A stretch of DNA of 32,642 bases from Tannerella sp. (GCA_031276175.1 JAISNP010000044.1:1-32642), one strand, 5' to 3'. Shown: positions 10,999-17,766, numbered from the stretch's first letter. A program made the numbers and translations. Notes: a model not told the origin generated them from the letters alone.

Positions 10999-11486
10999 AG
11001 GTCTATGCAAATGTGCAACTTACGCCATGTCCGGTGTTTTGACCGGCCATGTTTCCGAACTTTCCATTCTCCTTCTCCATAAACCTTCAATCCATCGAAT
11101 CTCCCTATCGCTAACTTCTCGCCCGATTCCAGTTGTTTTCCTGTTTCTACCGGCAGACTCTTTCGGCGACGGCACAGCGTACTGTAATCCGGTACGGCAA
11201 AATGACTTCTGCCTATCAGCATAAACAGACTGCGCATAAAGCTCGTACTTTGACGCAGGCGCAATATATAGTTGATCCTCAGCAACACACAGCATTGAAT
11301 GAGGCTGTCGGAATAAGTCCGTTCGCCGGCTTCCTTCTTCTTTTTACTCAACTCTTCCCATTCCCTGAGAACCGAATATTTCGGCCACAGTGTTAAACTG
11401 CCTCGATGACATAAACTCTGATTGTAAGTCTTCCGATTTCTAATTTTATACCTGTTTTTGTTCCGGATTGTTGGGAAAGTACTCAT
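10990..11486 (-). pseudogene. IS5-family transposase, C-terminally truncated
   Basis: About 165 residues of an IS5-family DDE transposase (InsH-like): KTYNQSLCHRGSLTLW at the N-terminus, LRLRQSTSFMRSLFMLIG, VPDYSTLCRRRKSL, and GLKVYGEGEWKVRKHG followed by HRTWRKLHICID. In intact relatives the last block is preceded by DST carrying the first catalytic Asp; here the residues are GRFD, so that Asp looks lost. The protein stops at the junction with the IS3 orfB fragment, so the second half of the DDE domain is gone. Start set at ATG 11486 (MSTFPTIRN); an in-frame ATG at 11528 is an alternative. Confidence 0.7.
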
Positions 11487-11557
11487 GTATCTGTATTTTG
11501 GGAGTTCCAAATACAAAAATACATCCAATAACCCATTTTTTATTCTCCGTTGCTACA

Positions 11558-11590
11558 AAGTCTGGTAAAGATACAAAATATACCAGACTT
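11558..11590. repeat. Perfect 10-bp inverted repeat
   Basis: AAGTCTGGTA (11558-11567) and TACCAGACTT (11581-11590) are perfect reverse complements separated by 13 A/T-rich bases. It lies just upstream of the truncated IS5 gene (on its 5' side) and 36 nt before the promoter at 11626. It could be an operator, an IS-end relic or a terminator; nothing distinguishes these. Confidence 0.5.
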
Positions 11591-11625
11591 ACTTAAATTG
11601 TCATGATACTATCTTCTAATTTTGG

Positions 11626-11657
11626 TTGCGACTTACCTTCAAAATTTGCTATCTTTG
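11626..11657 (+). promoter_or_regulatory. Bacteroidetes promoter (TTG-N21-TATCTTTG) ahead of structured region
   Basis: TTG at 11626-11628, 21 nt, then TATCTTTG at 11650-11657: a near-ideal Bacteroidetes promoter. No ORF follows on the plus strand; the next 270 nt are instead rich in nested hairpins. The expected start is near 11664. Confidence 0.65.
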
Positions 11658-11663
11658 TGATCG

Positions 11664-11933
11664 TAAACAGCAAGCCGAACCTAAAGCCCTAACCCCGATT
11701 TATACTTTACGCGGCATGGTTTTGTGCAATGAAAGCAGACCTATTCTTCCCTGTCAGGGGGAAGAATATCAATAGAAATATCGGTCGCCTCGCTTTCCCT
11801 ATTCCCCGTTTAGGGGATTCATAAACAGCAAGTGAATGCCCTGACGGGCAATGAGGCGCGTTAGCAGATGCTCTTTTCTATTGATAGGAATGCCCTAACG
11901 GGCAATGCACAAAACGATACCGCGTACAGTATA
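11664..11933 (+). ncRNA. Candidate structured non-coding RNA, about 270 nt
   Basis: No plausible ORF. The paired parts are: a terminal stem, 11703-11728 with 11906-11931 (23 of 26 positions complementary); a hairpin at 11744-11766 (TTCTTCCC/GGGAAGAA); an inner perfect 12-bp stem, TATCAATAGAAA (11767-11778) with TTTCTATTGATA (11875-11886); a stem CGCCTC (11786-11791) with GAGGCG (11853-11858); two apical hairpins (TCCCC-gttta-GGGGA near 11812-11826, and GCCC-tgac-GGGC near 11838-11849); and TGCCC-taac-GGGCA (11891-11904). The stems nest without conflict. The long rod with flanking bulge hairpins is loosely reminiscent of 6S RNA, but I recognise no family motif; tmRNA, RNase P and SRP hallmarks are absent. 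A small non-autonomous mobile element is the main alternative. The 3' end is set by the outer stem; no T-tract follows. Confidence 0.5.
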
Positions 11934-11934
11934 G

Positions 11935-13128
11935 CTATTTGAATTTTACAATCATTAAAATCGGATTATCCTCTACATCAAGCGTTTTTACCAATTTTTC
12001 CAGTTTGCCTTTTAATTGCTTTTCTTCATATGCTTCTTTTAGTCTTGACATTTGTATAAGCATGGCAGACATATTTTGTGGAAGATCAGCATACATAAAC
12101 GGATAGTCCCACCATGCCCTTGATGGATGATCTTCATTCACAAGCGAAATTTCGCTTGTCTCTCCGGTTGTAAATTCATACATCAATTCAGTGATGGTTA
12201 TGTTTTGATTATTTTTTTTAGCTGCTTCAAAGTCCAATGGGATTTTATACAAATATATAAATTTATCGGTTGCAAACTGGTGCGTCAACACTGTTCTTGG
12301 CTCAGACGAATGAACGGTTGGTATACGAACAATAAGTGGCTTCAACTCCTTATTTTTCGTGAATAGGTAGACTGTATCTGAAGACAGGTCGGCAATTAAA
12401 AGATTATTACCATAATATCTATTGTTTGGAGTGAAAATCGTAAAAGGAGTAATGAAAGTTTGTCCGTTTACTTCTACTTCATCAACTATTCTGTTCGAAT
12501 ATCTTACGGGCAGAGAAATATCCAAAGTGGAAACAATGCTGCCGTCATTCTTTGACATAAGCATATAAGGCTTTTCCCCGTACGAACCCTGCACACCTGA
12601 TTCATCATAAACAAGGAAAGCATCACCGTCAAAATTGTAAGCGGTAAGCCGTAAATAATCATTGGAATATTTTATAGTTCGCTTATATTCGCCTGCTATT
12701 GAATAAACTAATATTCGATATATTTGTGGATTATCAAAAACAAATATTTCTTCGTTTTCTTCGTCAAATATGACGTTCTTCATCATTAAATATTCTTCAT
12801 TTCCAGGACCTTTGTGGTTGAAATGTGTTATTATCCTGCCGTTTCGGTCAAAAATAAATATGTCGCACAGCCTTGGCTCCCATATAACAACATATTTATC
12901 GGAAAAATAAGCCAATTGACAAACTCCACTCAACAAAATATCATCAGTTGTTTCTAACGGTATATATTCTATATCGGCAATACTTTGGAGAAGGACATTT
13001 TTTTGGGGGTGTTTTTTTGAAATGTCAATTACATGTAAATTGCCTGTTTTTGTTGTTTCCGAACCGCCAAACTGACATCCATAAAAGAATATTGAGATTA
13101 GGAAAAATAATAAAAACCGATGTTTCAT
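11935..13128 (-). CDS. 6-bladed beta-propeller lipoprotein
   Basis: 397-residue lipoprotein: the signal peptide ends with a lipobox-like FFYGC, giving Cys18 as the lipidated residue. The body is built of repeated strands of the NHL/6-bladed propeller type common in Bacteroidales (LQSIADIEYIPLETTDDILLS, then FIFDRNGRIITHFNHKGPGNEEY, and IFVFDNPQIYRILVYSIAGEYKR). The GxGxxEY-type motif after an FDRNG turn is typical of PF17170-like proteins. Its role is unknown; it would sit on the periplasmic or outer face of a membrane. It is AT-rich compared with the housekeeping genes and lies between IS remnants, suggesting an accessory origin. I see no TAnnTTTG box upstream. Its 3' end meets the candidate RNA on the other strand. 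Confidence 0.8.
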   Translation of the reverse strand: MKHRFLLFFLISIFFYGCQFGGSETTKTGNLHVIDISKKHPQKNVLLQSIADIEYIPLETTDDILLSGVCQLAYFSDKYVVIWEPRLCDIFIFDRNGRIITHFNHKGPGNEEYLMMKNVIFDEENEEIFVFDNPQIYRILVYSIAGEYKRTIKYSNDYLRLTAYNFDGDAFLVYDESGVQGSYGEKPYMLMSKNDGSIVSTLDISLPVRYSNRIVDEVEVNGQTFITPFTIFTPNNRYYGNNLLIADLSSDTVYLFTKNKELKPLIVRIPTVHSSEPRTVLTHQFATDKFIYLYKIPLDFEAAKKNNQNITITELMYEFTTGETSEISLVNEDHPSRAWWDYPFMYADLPQNMSAMLIQMSRLKEAYEEKQLKGKLEKLVKTLDVEDNPILMIVKFK

Positions 13129-13154
13129 TATATATAACTATTATTTAGAAAATA

Positions 13155-14169
13155 TGATTATCGTATATGATACCTAAATTCATTTTTGTATGCGACCGAA
13201 GCCACTAACCCCCGCTCAAACTGCTGCTCACCAAAGTATCTGCGATTGAATTTGTAACAAGACTCATTCAAATAATTCTGCAGATATTCGGGCTTTATAT
13301 CGTGGGAAATATCAGGCAGCACCCTTTTTGCATTGCCTGTCGCAATGTGTACCCAAGGCAATGCCGTGCCAATCAATTCTTTCGGAATGACTTTCGGACG
13401 ATGTTCGGCTATCAGCTTACTTAAATTGGTATATGATGTCGAATCATCCGAATCTGTTTCCGCGTCTTTATCGATATTTGCTGAAACTTGATTATCAATG
13501 GTCTTTGCCTGCAAATTGTCTATAACAATCATCTTTATACGGGTCACTCTGCGAGACTTGCCTTTCGTTTTTTTGCCGTCTTCCTGCTTGAACGGCACGC
13601 TTTCCGCCATTACCAAAACCTCGCTCTTTTTCCGACTGCCGCGACCGCGCTTCAAGGGTTTGTCTTTTTCTCTTTCCGAAATTTCCGTGCTGAAAAAACC
13701 TCGTCGAGCTCAATGATTCCCTCCAATGCGTATTCCGAATCACGCCTCCCCATTACCGAACGCAATTTGTGCGGCAACGCCCAATCCGGCTCATAATGTT
13801 TATGCCCCAACTGCCGTTCAACTCTTCGGCAGAAAAACCTTTCTTCGTGGATGTCGGCAAATGAAACGCTACAAACCGGTAGCGGAACGGCAGGCGAGAC
13901 CCGTGCATTACCGTATTGGCCCGCAAGCCCTGACGATATTTGCAGTTCTTGCACTCGTAGCATTTCCTGTCCGATTTCCAATAATGATCCCTGCCGCCGC
14001 AATGGGGACACACAACGCCCTGTTTATCCCGCATCGCTTTCCATTTGGCTTTGCAACTTGATTCGTCCGGAAATGTTGTGCTGAATTTCAATAGATTCAT
14101 ATCAATATCCTTCTTTATTATATCTATCATAGTTAGTAATTTCTTGTTAGGTATGCAATACGATATTCA
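13155..14169 (-). mobile_element. IS1595-family element, degenerate, with terminal inverted repeats
   Basis: The ends 13155-13177 (TGATTATCGTATATGATACC...) and 14147-14169 (TTAGGTATGCAATACGATAT...) are imperfect 23-bp inverted repeats, about 18 matches. They bracket a frameshifted IS1595 transposase. No target duplication is evident. A further copy of the right outer end (AATACGATATTCATTT) occurs at 14307-14322. Confidence 0.65.
13158..14100 (-). pseudogene. IS1595-family transposase, two frameshifts
   Basis: Reading from 14100 down, the first frame gives MNLLKFSTTFPDESSCKAKW, then a zinc ribbon (VCPHCGG ... CYECKNCKYRQGLRANTVMHGSRLPF) and LPTSTKKGFSAEEL. Similarity then shifts frame near 13835 to ERQLGHKHYEPDWALPHKLRSVMG and LEGIIELDEVF, and shifts again near 13660 to KRGRGSRKKSEVLVMAESVPF, DNLQAKTIDNQVSANIDKDA, SYTNLSKLIAEHRPKVIPKE, HIATGNAKRVLPDISHDIKPEYLQNYLNE and FNRRYFGEQQFERGL. 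These are the consecutive blocks of an ISPna2-like IS1595 transposase, so nearly the whole protein is present but cannot be made from one frame. Confidence 0.85.
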
Positions 14170-14322
14170 TTTTATAAAAATAGTTTACCTTTGCCGGGCG
14201 GTTAAATCCTTACTTTCATACAACAAAAGTAAATATTTAACCCCGATTTTTTCAACCGCAAACTTAAGGTTGCGAAAATATAGCCCTTCGGGCTTATCTG
14301 GCAATGAATACGATATTCATTT
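14157..14322. repeat. 16-bp direct repeat pair flanking the second structured region
   Basis: AATACGATATTCATTT occurs at 14157-14172 (inside the right end of the IS1595 element) and again at 14307-14322. The 134 nt between hold a promoter-like box and three hairpins. The pair could be two nested IS ends or the product of a slippage or recombination event. Confidence 0.7.
14186..14193 (+). promoter_or_regulatory. -7-like box (TACCTTTG) ahead of second structured region
   Basis: Exact match to TAnnTTTG with expected start about 14200, the first base of a long hairpin. No TTG is seen at the right -33 distance, so this is a weaker case than the box at 11650. Confidence 0.4.
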
Positions 14323-14335
14323 ATATTATTATTGC
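14200..14335 (+). ncRNA. Second candidate structured non-coding RNA, about 135 nt
   Basis: No ORF on the plus strand. Hairpin 1: GGTTAAAT (14200-14207) with ATTTAACC (14235-14242) and, across a symmetrical 3x3 internal loop, TACTTT (14211-14216) with AAAGTA (14226-14231), closing a 9-nt loop. Hairpin 2: CAACC (14253-14257) with GGTTG (14268-14272). Hairpin 3: AGCCC-ttc-GGGCT (14282-14294). Hairpin 4: GGCAAT (14300-14305) can pair with ATTGCC (14331-14336). The 12-mer TAACCCCGATTT at 14238-14249 is shared with the start of the larger candidate RNA (11690-11701). Both lie at the 3' end of a minus-strand envelope-protein gene. It could equally be IS-derived debris. Confidence 0.35.
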
Positions 14336-15199
14336 CTAAAAACACCGGATATATGCGACGGAATACGTATTGTACAAAAAATCTTTCATTCCGTGTCGAA
14401 ATCTGAGAGACAAGATGTTTTGCCTATATTCGAAATTGAATTTCGTACGCAGCATTGCAGGGCGGTCACCGTTATTTTTGTATCCACTGAAGCCTGAGTA
14501 GTCGACCGAAAAAGAAGCATTTCTGTAGGTCGCACTACCGCCGGCGGCGTACAGAAACGCATCGTTTTGCCGATGTACCAAATCGTTTGTCATCCAGCAA
14601 TAAAAACCTGTCATTCCTTGCATACTCAGAGCGAACGTATGCGTTGCGTTCCAATAAAGATTTCGGCTAAACATCAGATTGAAACCGTATGCAGCCGCGT
14701 CGATATACCGCGCATCGCAAAGCCGCCCTCCACTTGCCGTTTTGAGATTAGTGCATAGCGTGATGTCGCACCACTTGTCACTTTTGAGAAACTGAAAATA
14801 TGAATTAACAATCAAGTCTCCATAGCACGTGATGGGTGATTCCGTAGCAAAGGCATGCCTTTCGTCCGCAGTCTCGCGCGTCATCTTGTAATCTTCCACG
14901 ACTACGCCACAAAGTTCAATGCCAACGCGTCCCTTTACGACAGGAATAAACAAGCGGGCATACAAATCTTTTGTGTTGTCGCCCGTATACGTGTGCGATT
15001 CACCTCTGATCTCTACTTCCCAACGTGCAGGTATACTTCCACTCTGTAATTCGGGCAACGGGAAAGCGTTTGGGCCGAAATAACGTGGGGTGTAGATTAA
15101 CTCTTTTGTCGTTTCTCTCCAGTCTTGCGCCGACAAAAATGTTGTGACATGACCTAACATCAATACGATATATGCTATTCTTTTAAAAAAATATACCAT
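14336..15199 (-). CDS. Predicted outer-membrane beta-barrel protein, unknown function
   Basis: 287 residues from ATG 15199 (MVYFFKRIAYIVLMLGHV), which gives a signal peptide ending near TTFLSAQ. An in-frame start at 15220 lies inside the probable -7 box (15218-15225) and is therefore unlikely. After DWRETTKELIYTPRYFGPNAFPLPEL the chain is a series of short alternating strands with aromatic ends (RWEVEIRGESHTYTGD, LYARLFIPVVKGRVGIELCG, ADERHAFATESP, SVDYSGFSGYKNNGDRPAML, FNFEYRQNILSLRFRHG), finishing in VAYIRCF with a terminal Phe, as in outer-membrane barrels. I do not recognise a named family. It is divergently transcribed from the ThuA-domain gene across a 75-nt region holding both promoters, so the two may be regulated together. 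Confidence 0.65.
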   Translation of the reverse strand: MVYFFKRIAYIVLMLGHVTTFLSAQDWRETTKELIYTPRYFGPNAFPLPELQSGSIPARWEVEIRGESHTYTGDNTKDLYARLFIPVVKGRVGIELCGVVVEDYKMTRETADERHAFATESPITCYGDLIVNSYFQFLKSDKWCDITLCTNLKTASGGRLCDARYIDAAAYGFNLMFSRNLYWNATHTFALSMQGMTGFYCWMTNDLVHRQNDAFLYAAGGSATYRNASFSVDYSGFSGYKNNGDRPAMLRTKFNFEYRQNILSLRFRHGMKDFLYNTYSVAYIRCF

Positions 15200-15217
15200 T
15201 ATATGAAATTTAATGCG

Positions 15218-15225
15218 CAAAGTTA
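15218..15225 (-). promoter_or_regulatory. -7 box (TAACTTTG on minus strand) of the barrel-protein gene
   Basis: On the minus strand 15225-15218 reads TAACTTTG, matching TAnnTTTG. It abuts the -33 element of the divergent ThuA promoter, so polymerase binding at the two may compete. No well-spaced minus-strand TTG was found. Confidence 0.45.
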
Positions 15226-15255
15226 TTGTTTTTTCAGCAAAACCCGCTATCTTTG
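15226..15255 (+). promoter_or_regulatory. Promoter of the ThuA-domain gene (TTG-N19-TATCTTTG)
   Basis: TTG at 15226-15228, 19 nt, TATCTTTG at 15248-15255. The predicted start near 15262 leaves a very short leader before ATG 15274. Confidence 0.65.
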
Positions 15256-15273
15256 CTCCAAAAGATAAAATGT

Positions 15274-16191
15274 ATGTTTATGAAACGAATGTTAAACAAA
15301 TTTTTCGTACTATTATCGGCGGTATTACTTGTCACATGTTTATCGGCCAAGCAGCCGATAAAAACATTGTTAATCACCGGCCAGAACAATCATAACTGGC
15401 AGGTCAGCCATGTGGTTATCAAACAGATTCTTGAAAACTCAGGTCTGTTTACCGTAGATTTTGCCGTATCTCCGTCCAAAGACGAAGATATGTCTGGTTT
15501 TATACTTGATTTTGAACCGTATGATTTGATCGTAGTAGACTACAACGGCACTCCGTGGCCGGAAGAAACCAATAGGCGGTTTGTCGAATTTACCCATGGC
15601 GGTGGTGGAATCGTCATCTATCATGCGGCAGACAACGCATTCCCCGAATGGCTGGAATATAACCGGATATGTGCTCTGGGAGGATGGGAAGGCCGTAACG
15701 AGAAATCAGGCCCTTGGGTATATTGGAAAGACGGCAAACTGATTAAGGATACCTCTCCCGGCAACGGTGGTTCGCACGGGAAGCAACATGAATACGTGCT
15801 GAACGGTCGTAACCAAAGTCATCCGGTGACAAAAGGATTGCCGGTCAAGTGGCGTCATGCTCAAGATGAATTGTATGACAGAATGCGCGGTCCAGGTGAT
15901 ATTGACGCCCTGCTTTTCACTGCCTATTCCGAACCATCCACAAACGGTTCAGGACGTGAAGAGCCACTGGTTTTCACCGTCAAATTTGGGAAAGGACGTA
16001 TTTTTCATACGATGTTGGGGCATGCAGGCCTCACGGTTAATGATAATACGGCGATGCAGTGTACAGGCTTTCAGGTATTGCTGCTTCGCGGCGCCGAATG
16101 GGCTGCCACAGGCAAGGTAACCCAGAAAGTCCCGTCCGACTTCCCGACAGAGACACAAATATCACTGCGGAAAGACTATAAGAATCCGTAA
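15274..16191 (+). CDS. Secreted ThuA-like domain protein
   Basis: 305 residues (303 if ATG 15280, MKRMLNKFFVLL, is used) with a signal peptide ending around CLSA. The mature part is a ThuA-like class I glutamine-amidotransferase-like fold (PF06283): KTLLITGQNNHNWQVSHVV, YDLIVVDYNGTPWPEETNRR, then GGGIVIYHAADNAFPEW, the DELYDRM block, FGKGRIFHTMLGH and GAEWAATG near the end. ThuA-domain proteins are linked to sugar (trehalose-type) utilisation and 3-keto-glycoside metabolism in other bacteria, but enzymatic activity is not settled; here the substrate is unknown. It is monocistronic: an ISL3 element begins 8 nt after its stop, so any original downstream partner may have been displaced. It sits in the IS-rich segment with two envelope proteins. 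Confidence 0.88.
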   Translation: MFMKRMLNKFFVLLSAVLLVTCLSAKQPIKTLLITGQNNHNWQVSHVVIKQILENSGLFTVDFAVSPSKDEDMSGFILDFEPYDLIVVDYNGTPWPEETNRRFVEFTHGGGGIVIYHAADNAFPEWLEYNRICALGGWEGRNEKSGPWVYWKDGKLIKDTSPGNGGSHGKQHEYVLNGRNQSHPVTKGLPVKWRHAQDELYDRMRGPGDIDALLFTAYSEPSTNGSGREEPLVFTVKFGKGRIFHTMLGHAGLTVNDNTAMQCTGFQVLLLRGAEWAATGKVTQKVPSDFPTETQISLRKDYKNP

Positions 16192-16198
16192 TAAAACA

Positions 16199-17246
16199 GG
16201 TTCATCCAGAAAATGCGTAGTTTTTGTCATGTAGTACCATTATTTTGAGTTCGAAGAATTTTTGATCTTTGTATCCATAAGCCTGTCTTTTCATTGTTTT
16301 AATTTTATTGTTGATCCCTTCGAGTTTAGCGGTGGAGATATGGTAGTCATACCAGGCCAATATCCCCCATTTATGTGCTTTTAAAGGTATTGGCAAAGGT
16401 CGTTAGTTTAGGTATAATTAGCCTGATATGCCTGTTTGAGCCATTTGTCAAGCGCTTCAGCAGCCTGTTCCTTATGGGCTTGTGTCCGGATCTCACGCAG
16501 ACTTTCTTTCAGGCAATAAGCTTTGGTGAGCGGTTCATTCATCTTCAATGCGTTATCTAATCCGGTTTTGAACTCATGATCAAGGATATCTTTACCATTG
16601 CAAAGTAACAACCACCGGGTACCTTTGATTACTTTTCGTTTATTCAGGTCTTTTTCCTGCCGGTAAAGACCCCTGCGAATCTCATCCGGGGCGTCGTTCA
16701 TCAGTTTCACAACGTGGAAATGATCAAACACCAGTGTAGCATTTGGCAAATGAGTCATTACCGCAGAAATAAATGCCGGAGATAAGTCGGTAGCTACGGC
16801 TTCAATACGAATTCCCGCCTTTTTTACTTTCGCCCAAAAACCATCCAACGCCTGGCCTCCTTTACATCTCCAATATAAATGACACGTCCCGTATCCAAAT
16901 CAACAACGATCGTTTTGTATCTCTGTCCCTTGGCAACTGAACTTTCATCTCTAAAATTACAGGCTTACTCCCGACAGGAATACTGCGGATGCGACGAATA
17001 TGACTCCCCGAACGAATAATCTGCTGCTGCTTGCACAATGGACAACAGAGTTTATCCTGGCGGGTTTGCAGTTTTAATACAATTCCTTTCTCTTCGTAAC
17101 GTACACCCGAACATTCCTGTTCGCGGATGCCGAAAGCATGGTACATAAAGCTGGTATGTATAACTATATAGGATTAGAGGTAATCAAATATACTATGTTT
17201 TACCAGCTTTTCCTAATAGCTTAACTACGCATTTTCCGGATGAACC
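16199..17246 (-). mobile_element. ISL3-family element, defective, with 24-bp terminal inverted repeats
   Basis: The ends 16199-16222 (GGTTCATCCAGAAAATGCGT...) and 17223-17246 are inverted repeats with a single mismatch in 24 positions. Both start with GG, as in ISL3-family elements. They enclose one degenerate ISL3 transposase. The flanks (ATAAAACA on the left, CAAAAAAC on the right) are not a clean 8-bp target duplication. The element lies 8 nt after the ThuA gene stop. Confidence 0.85.
16202..17146 (-). pseudogene. ISL3-family transposase, frameshifted and internally deleted
   Basis: From 17146 down: MYHAFGIREQECSGVRYEEK and the zinc finger CCPLCKQQQ, then SIPVGSKPVILEMKVQ. The chain then jumps directly to AKGQRYKTIVVDLDTGRVIY and IGDVK in a different frame, skipping the central part that normally carries the first catalytic Asp. 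Another shift near 16850 leads to DGFWAKVKKAGIRIEAVATD, LSPAFISAVMTHLPNATLVF and DHFHVVKLMND; a last shift near 16400 leads to HISTAKLEGINNKIKTMKRQ. Intact relatives are about 400 residues; here both the deletion and three frame changes make it inactive. Confidence 0.88.
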
Positions 17247-17465
17247 CAAAAAACAGAAGTCTGCCTCAAATATGTAGTCCTAAATAAATTTAGAGGAACA
17301 GGTATGCCCGATGCTTACAAAGCAAGTTGATTCTTTATACAGCAACAGTAAAGAATAATCCTGTCTTGACTGCCGTTGCAACAAAGTCGTTTGTTATTAA
17401 TAATTTATGCAATGAAGATAATTATTTTTCGGGTGTATGGATGAAAAAAACATGCAGGAGATTTT
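17247..17465. other. Intergenic stretch without recognisable gene
   Basis: About 220 AT-rich bases between the ISL3 end and the 21-nt repeat array. Frames are short on both strands. I see no promoter box with a sensible target, no stable hairpin and no family match. Confidence 0.5.
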
Positions 17466-17654
17466 TTTCATCTCCCGTGAGATGGGTTTCATTTCTCGTG
17501 AACCGGTTTTTAAAAACCGCTTTTTGGTTTTCATCTCCCGTGAGATGGATTTCATCTCCCATGAGATGGCTTTCATTTATCGTGAGATGGCTTTCAAAAA
17601 CCGGTTTTTGGTTTTCATCTCACGTGAGATTGTTTTTATCTCCCGTATGTTTTC
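17466..17654. repeat. Array of nine 21-nt palindromic units
   Basis: Units begin at 17466, 17487, 17508, 17529, 17550, 17571, 17592, 17613 and 17634, exactly 21 nt apart. Two unit types occur: CATCTCCCGTGAGATG with arms CATCTC/GAGATG (units 1, 4, 5, 6, 8, with 2 and 9 degenerate), and an AAAACCGGTTTT-like palindrome (units 3 and 7), giving a higher-order spacing of 84 nt. Because 21 is divisible by three, the plus strand encodes a heptapeptide repeat (FISREMx and FKNRFLV). The array lies about 110 bp beyond the 3' end of ribBA. There are no spacers, so it is not a CRISPR array. Confidence 0.9.
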
Positions 17655-17668
17655 CGGCGATTGCCGGG

Positions 17669-17757
17669 AATATGCCTGCTTTTTTCATATGAACTGTTTC
17701 CGCTTATATTTGTCCGGGTTCATCTTTATCTCTTTGGGGGGTCAACTTTTTCTATCG
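17669..17757 (-). pseudogene. Internally deleted IS3 relic beside ribBA
   Basis: On the minus strand the stretch from 17757 reads GATAGAAAAAGTTGACCCCC then CAAAGAGATAAAG ahead of ATG 17723, close to the sequence upstream of the IS3 orfA at 10447-10477. The ATG begins MNPDKYKRKQFI and stops, resembling the OrfA start. Immediately beyond, AAGCAGGCATATT (17681-17669) is identical to a 13-mer in the orfB start at 10940-10952. The simplest reading is an IS3 copy that has lost almost all its interior. Confidence 0.4.
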
Positions 17758-17766
17758 AAATACAGT

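Noticed and set aside
11664-11933. tmRNA, RNase P RNA or SRP RNA
   Set aside because: No tag reading frame or tRNA-like 3' end, no recognisable RNase P core sequence, no SRP tetraloop helix.
11664-11933. Guide-type RNA of a TnpB/IsrB (OMEGA) or retron system
   Set aside because: No TnpB, IscB/IsrB or reverse transcriptase gene anywhere nearby; neighbours are a propeller lipoprotein and IS5/IS3 scraps.
16191-17254. 8-bp target-site duplication around the ISL3 element
   Set aside because: Left ATAAAACA and right CAAAAAAC are only both A-rich; they do not match base for base.
17466-17654. CRISPR array
   Set aside because: Same reasons: 21-nt head-to-tail units without unique spacers.
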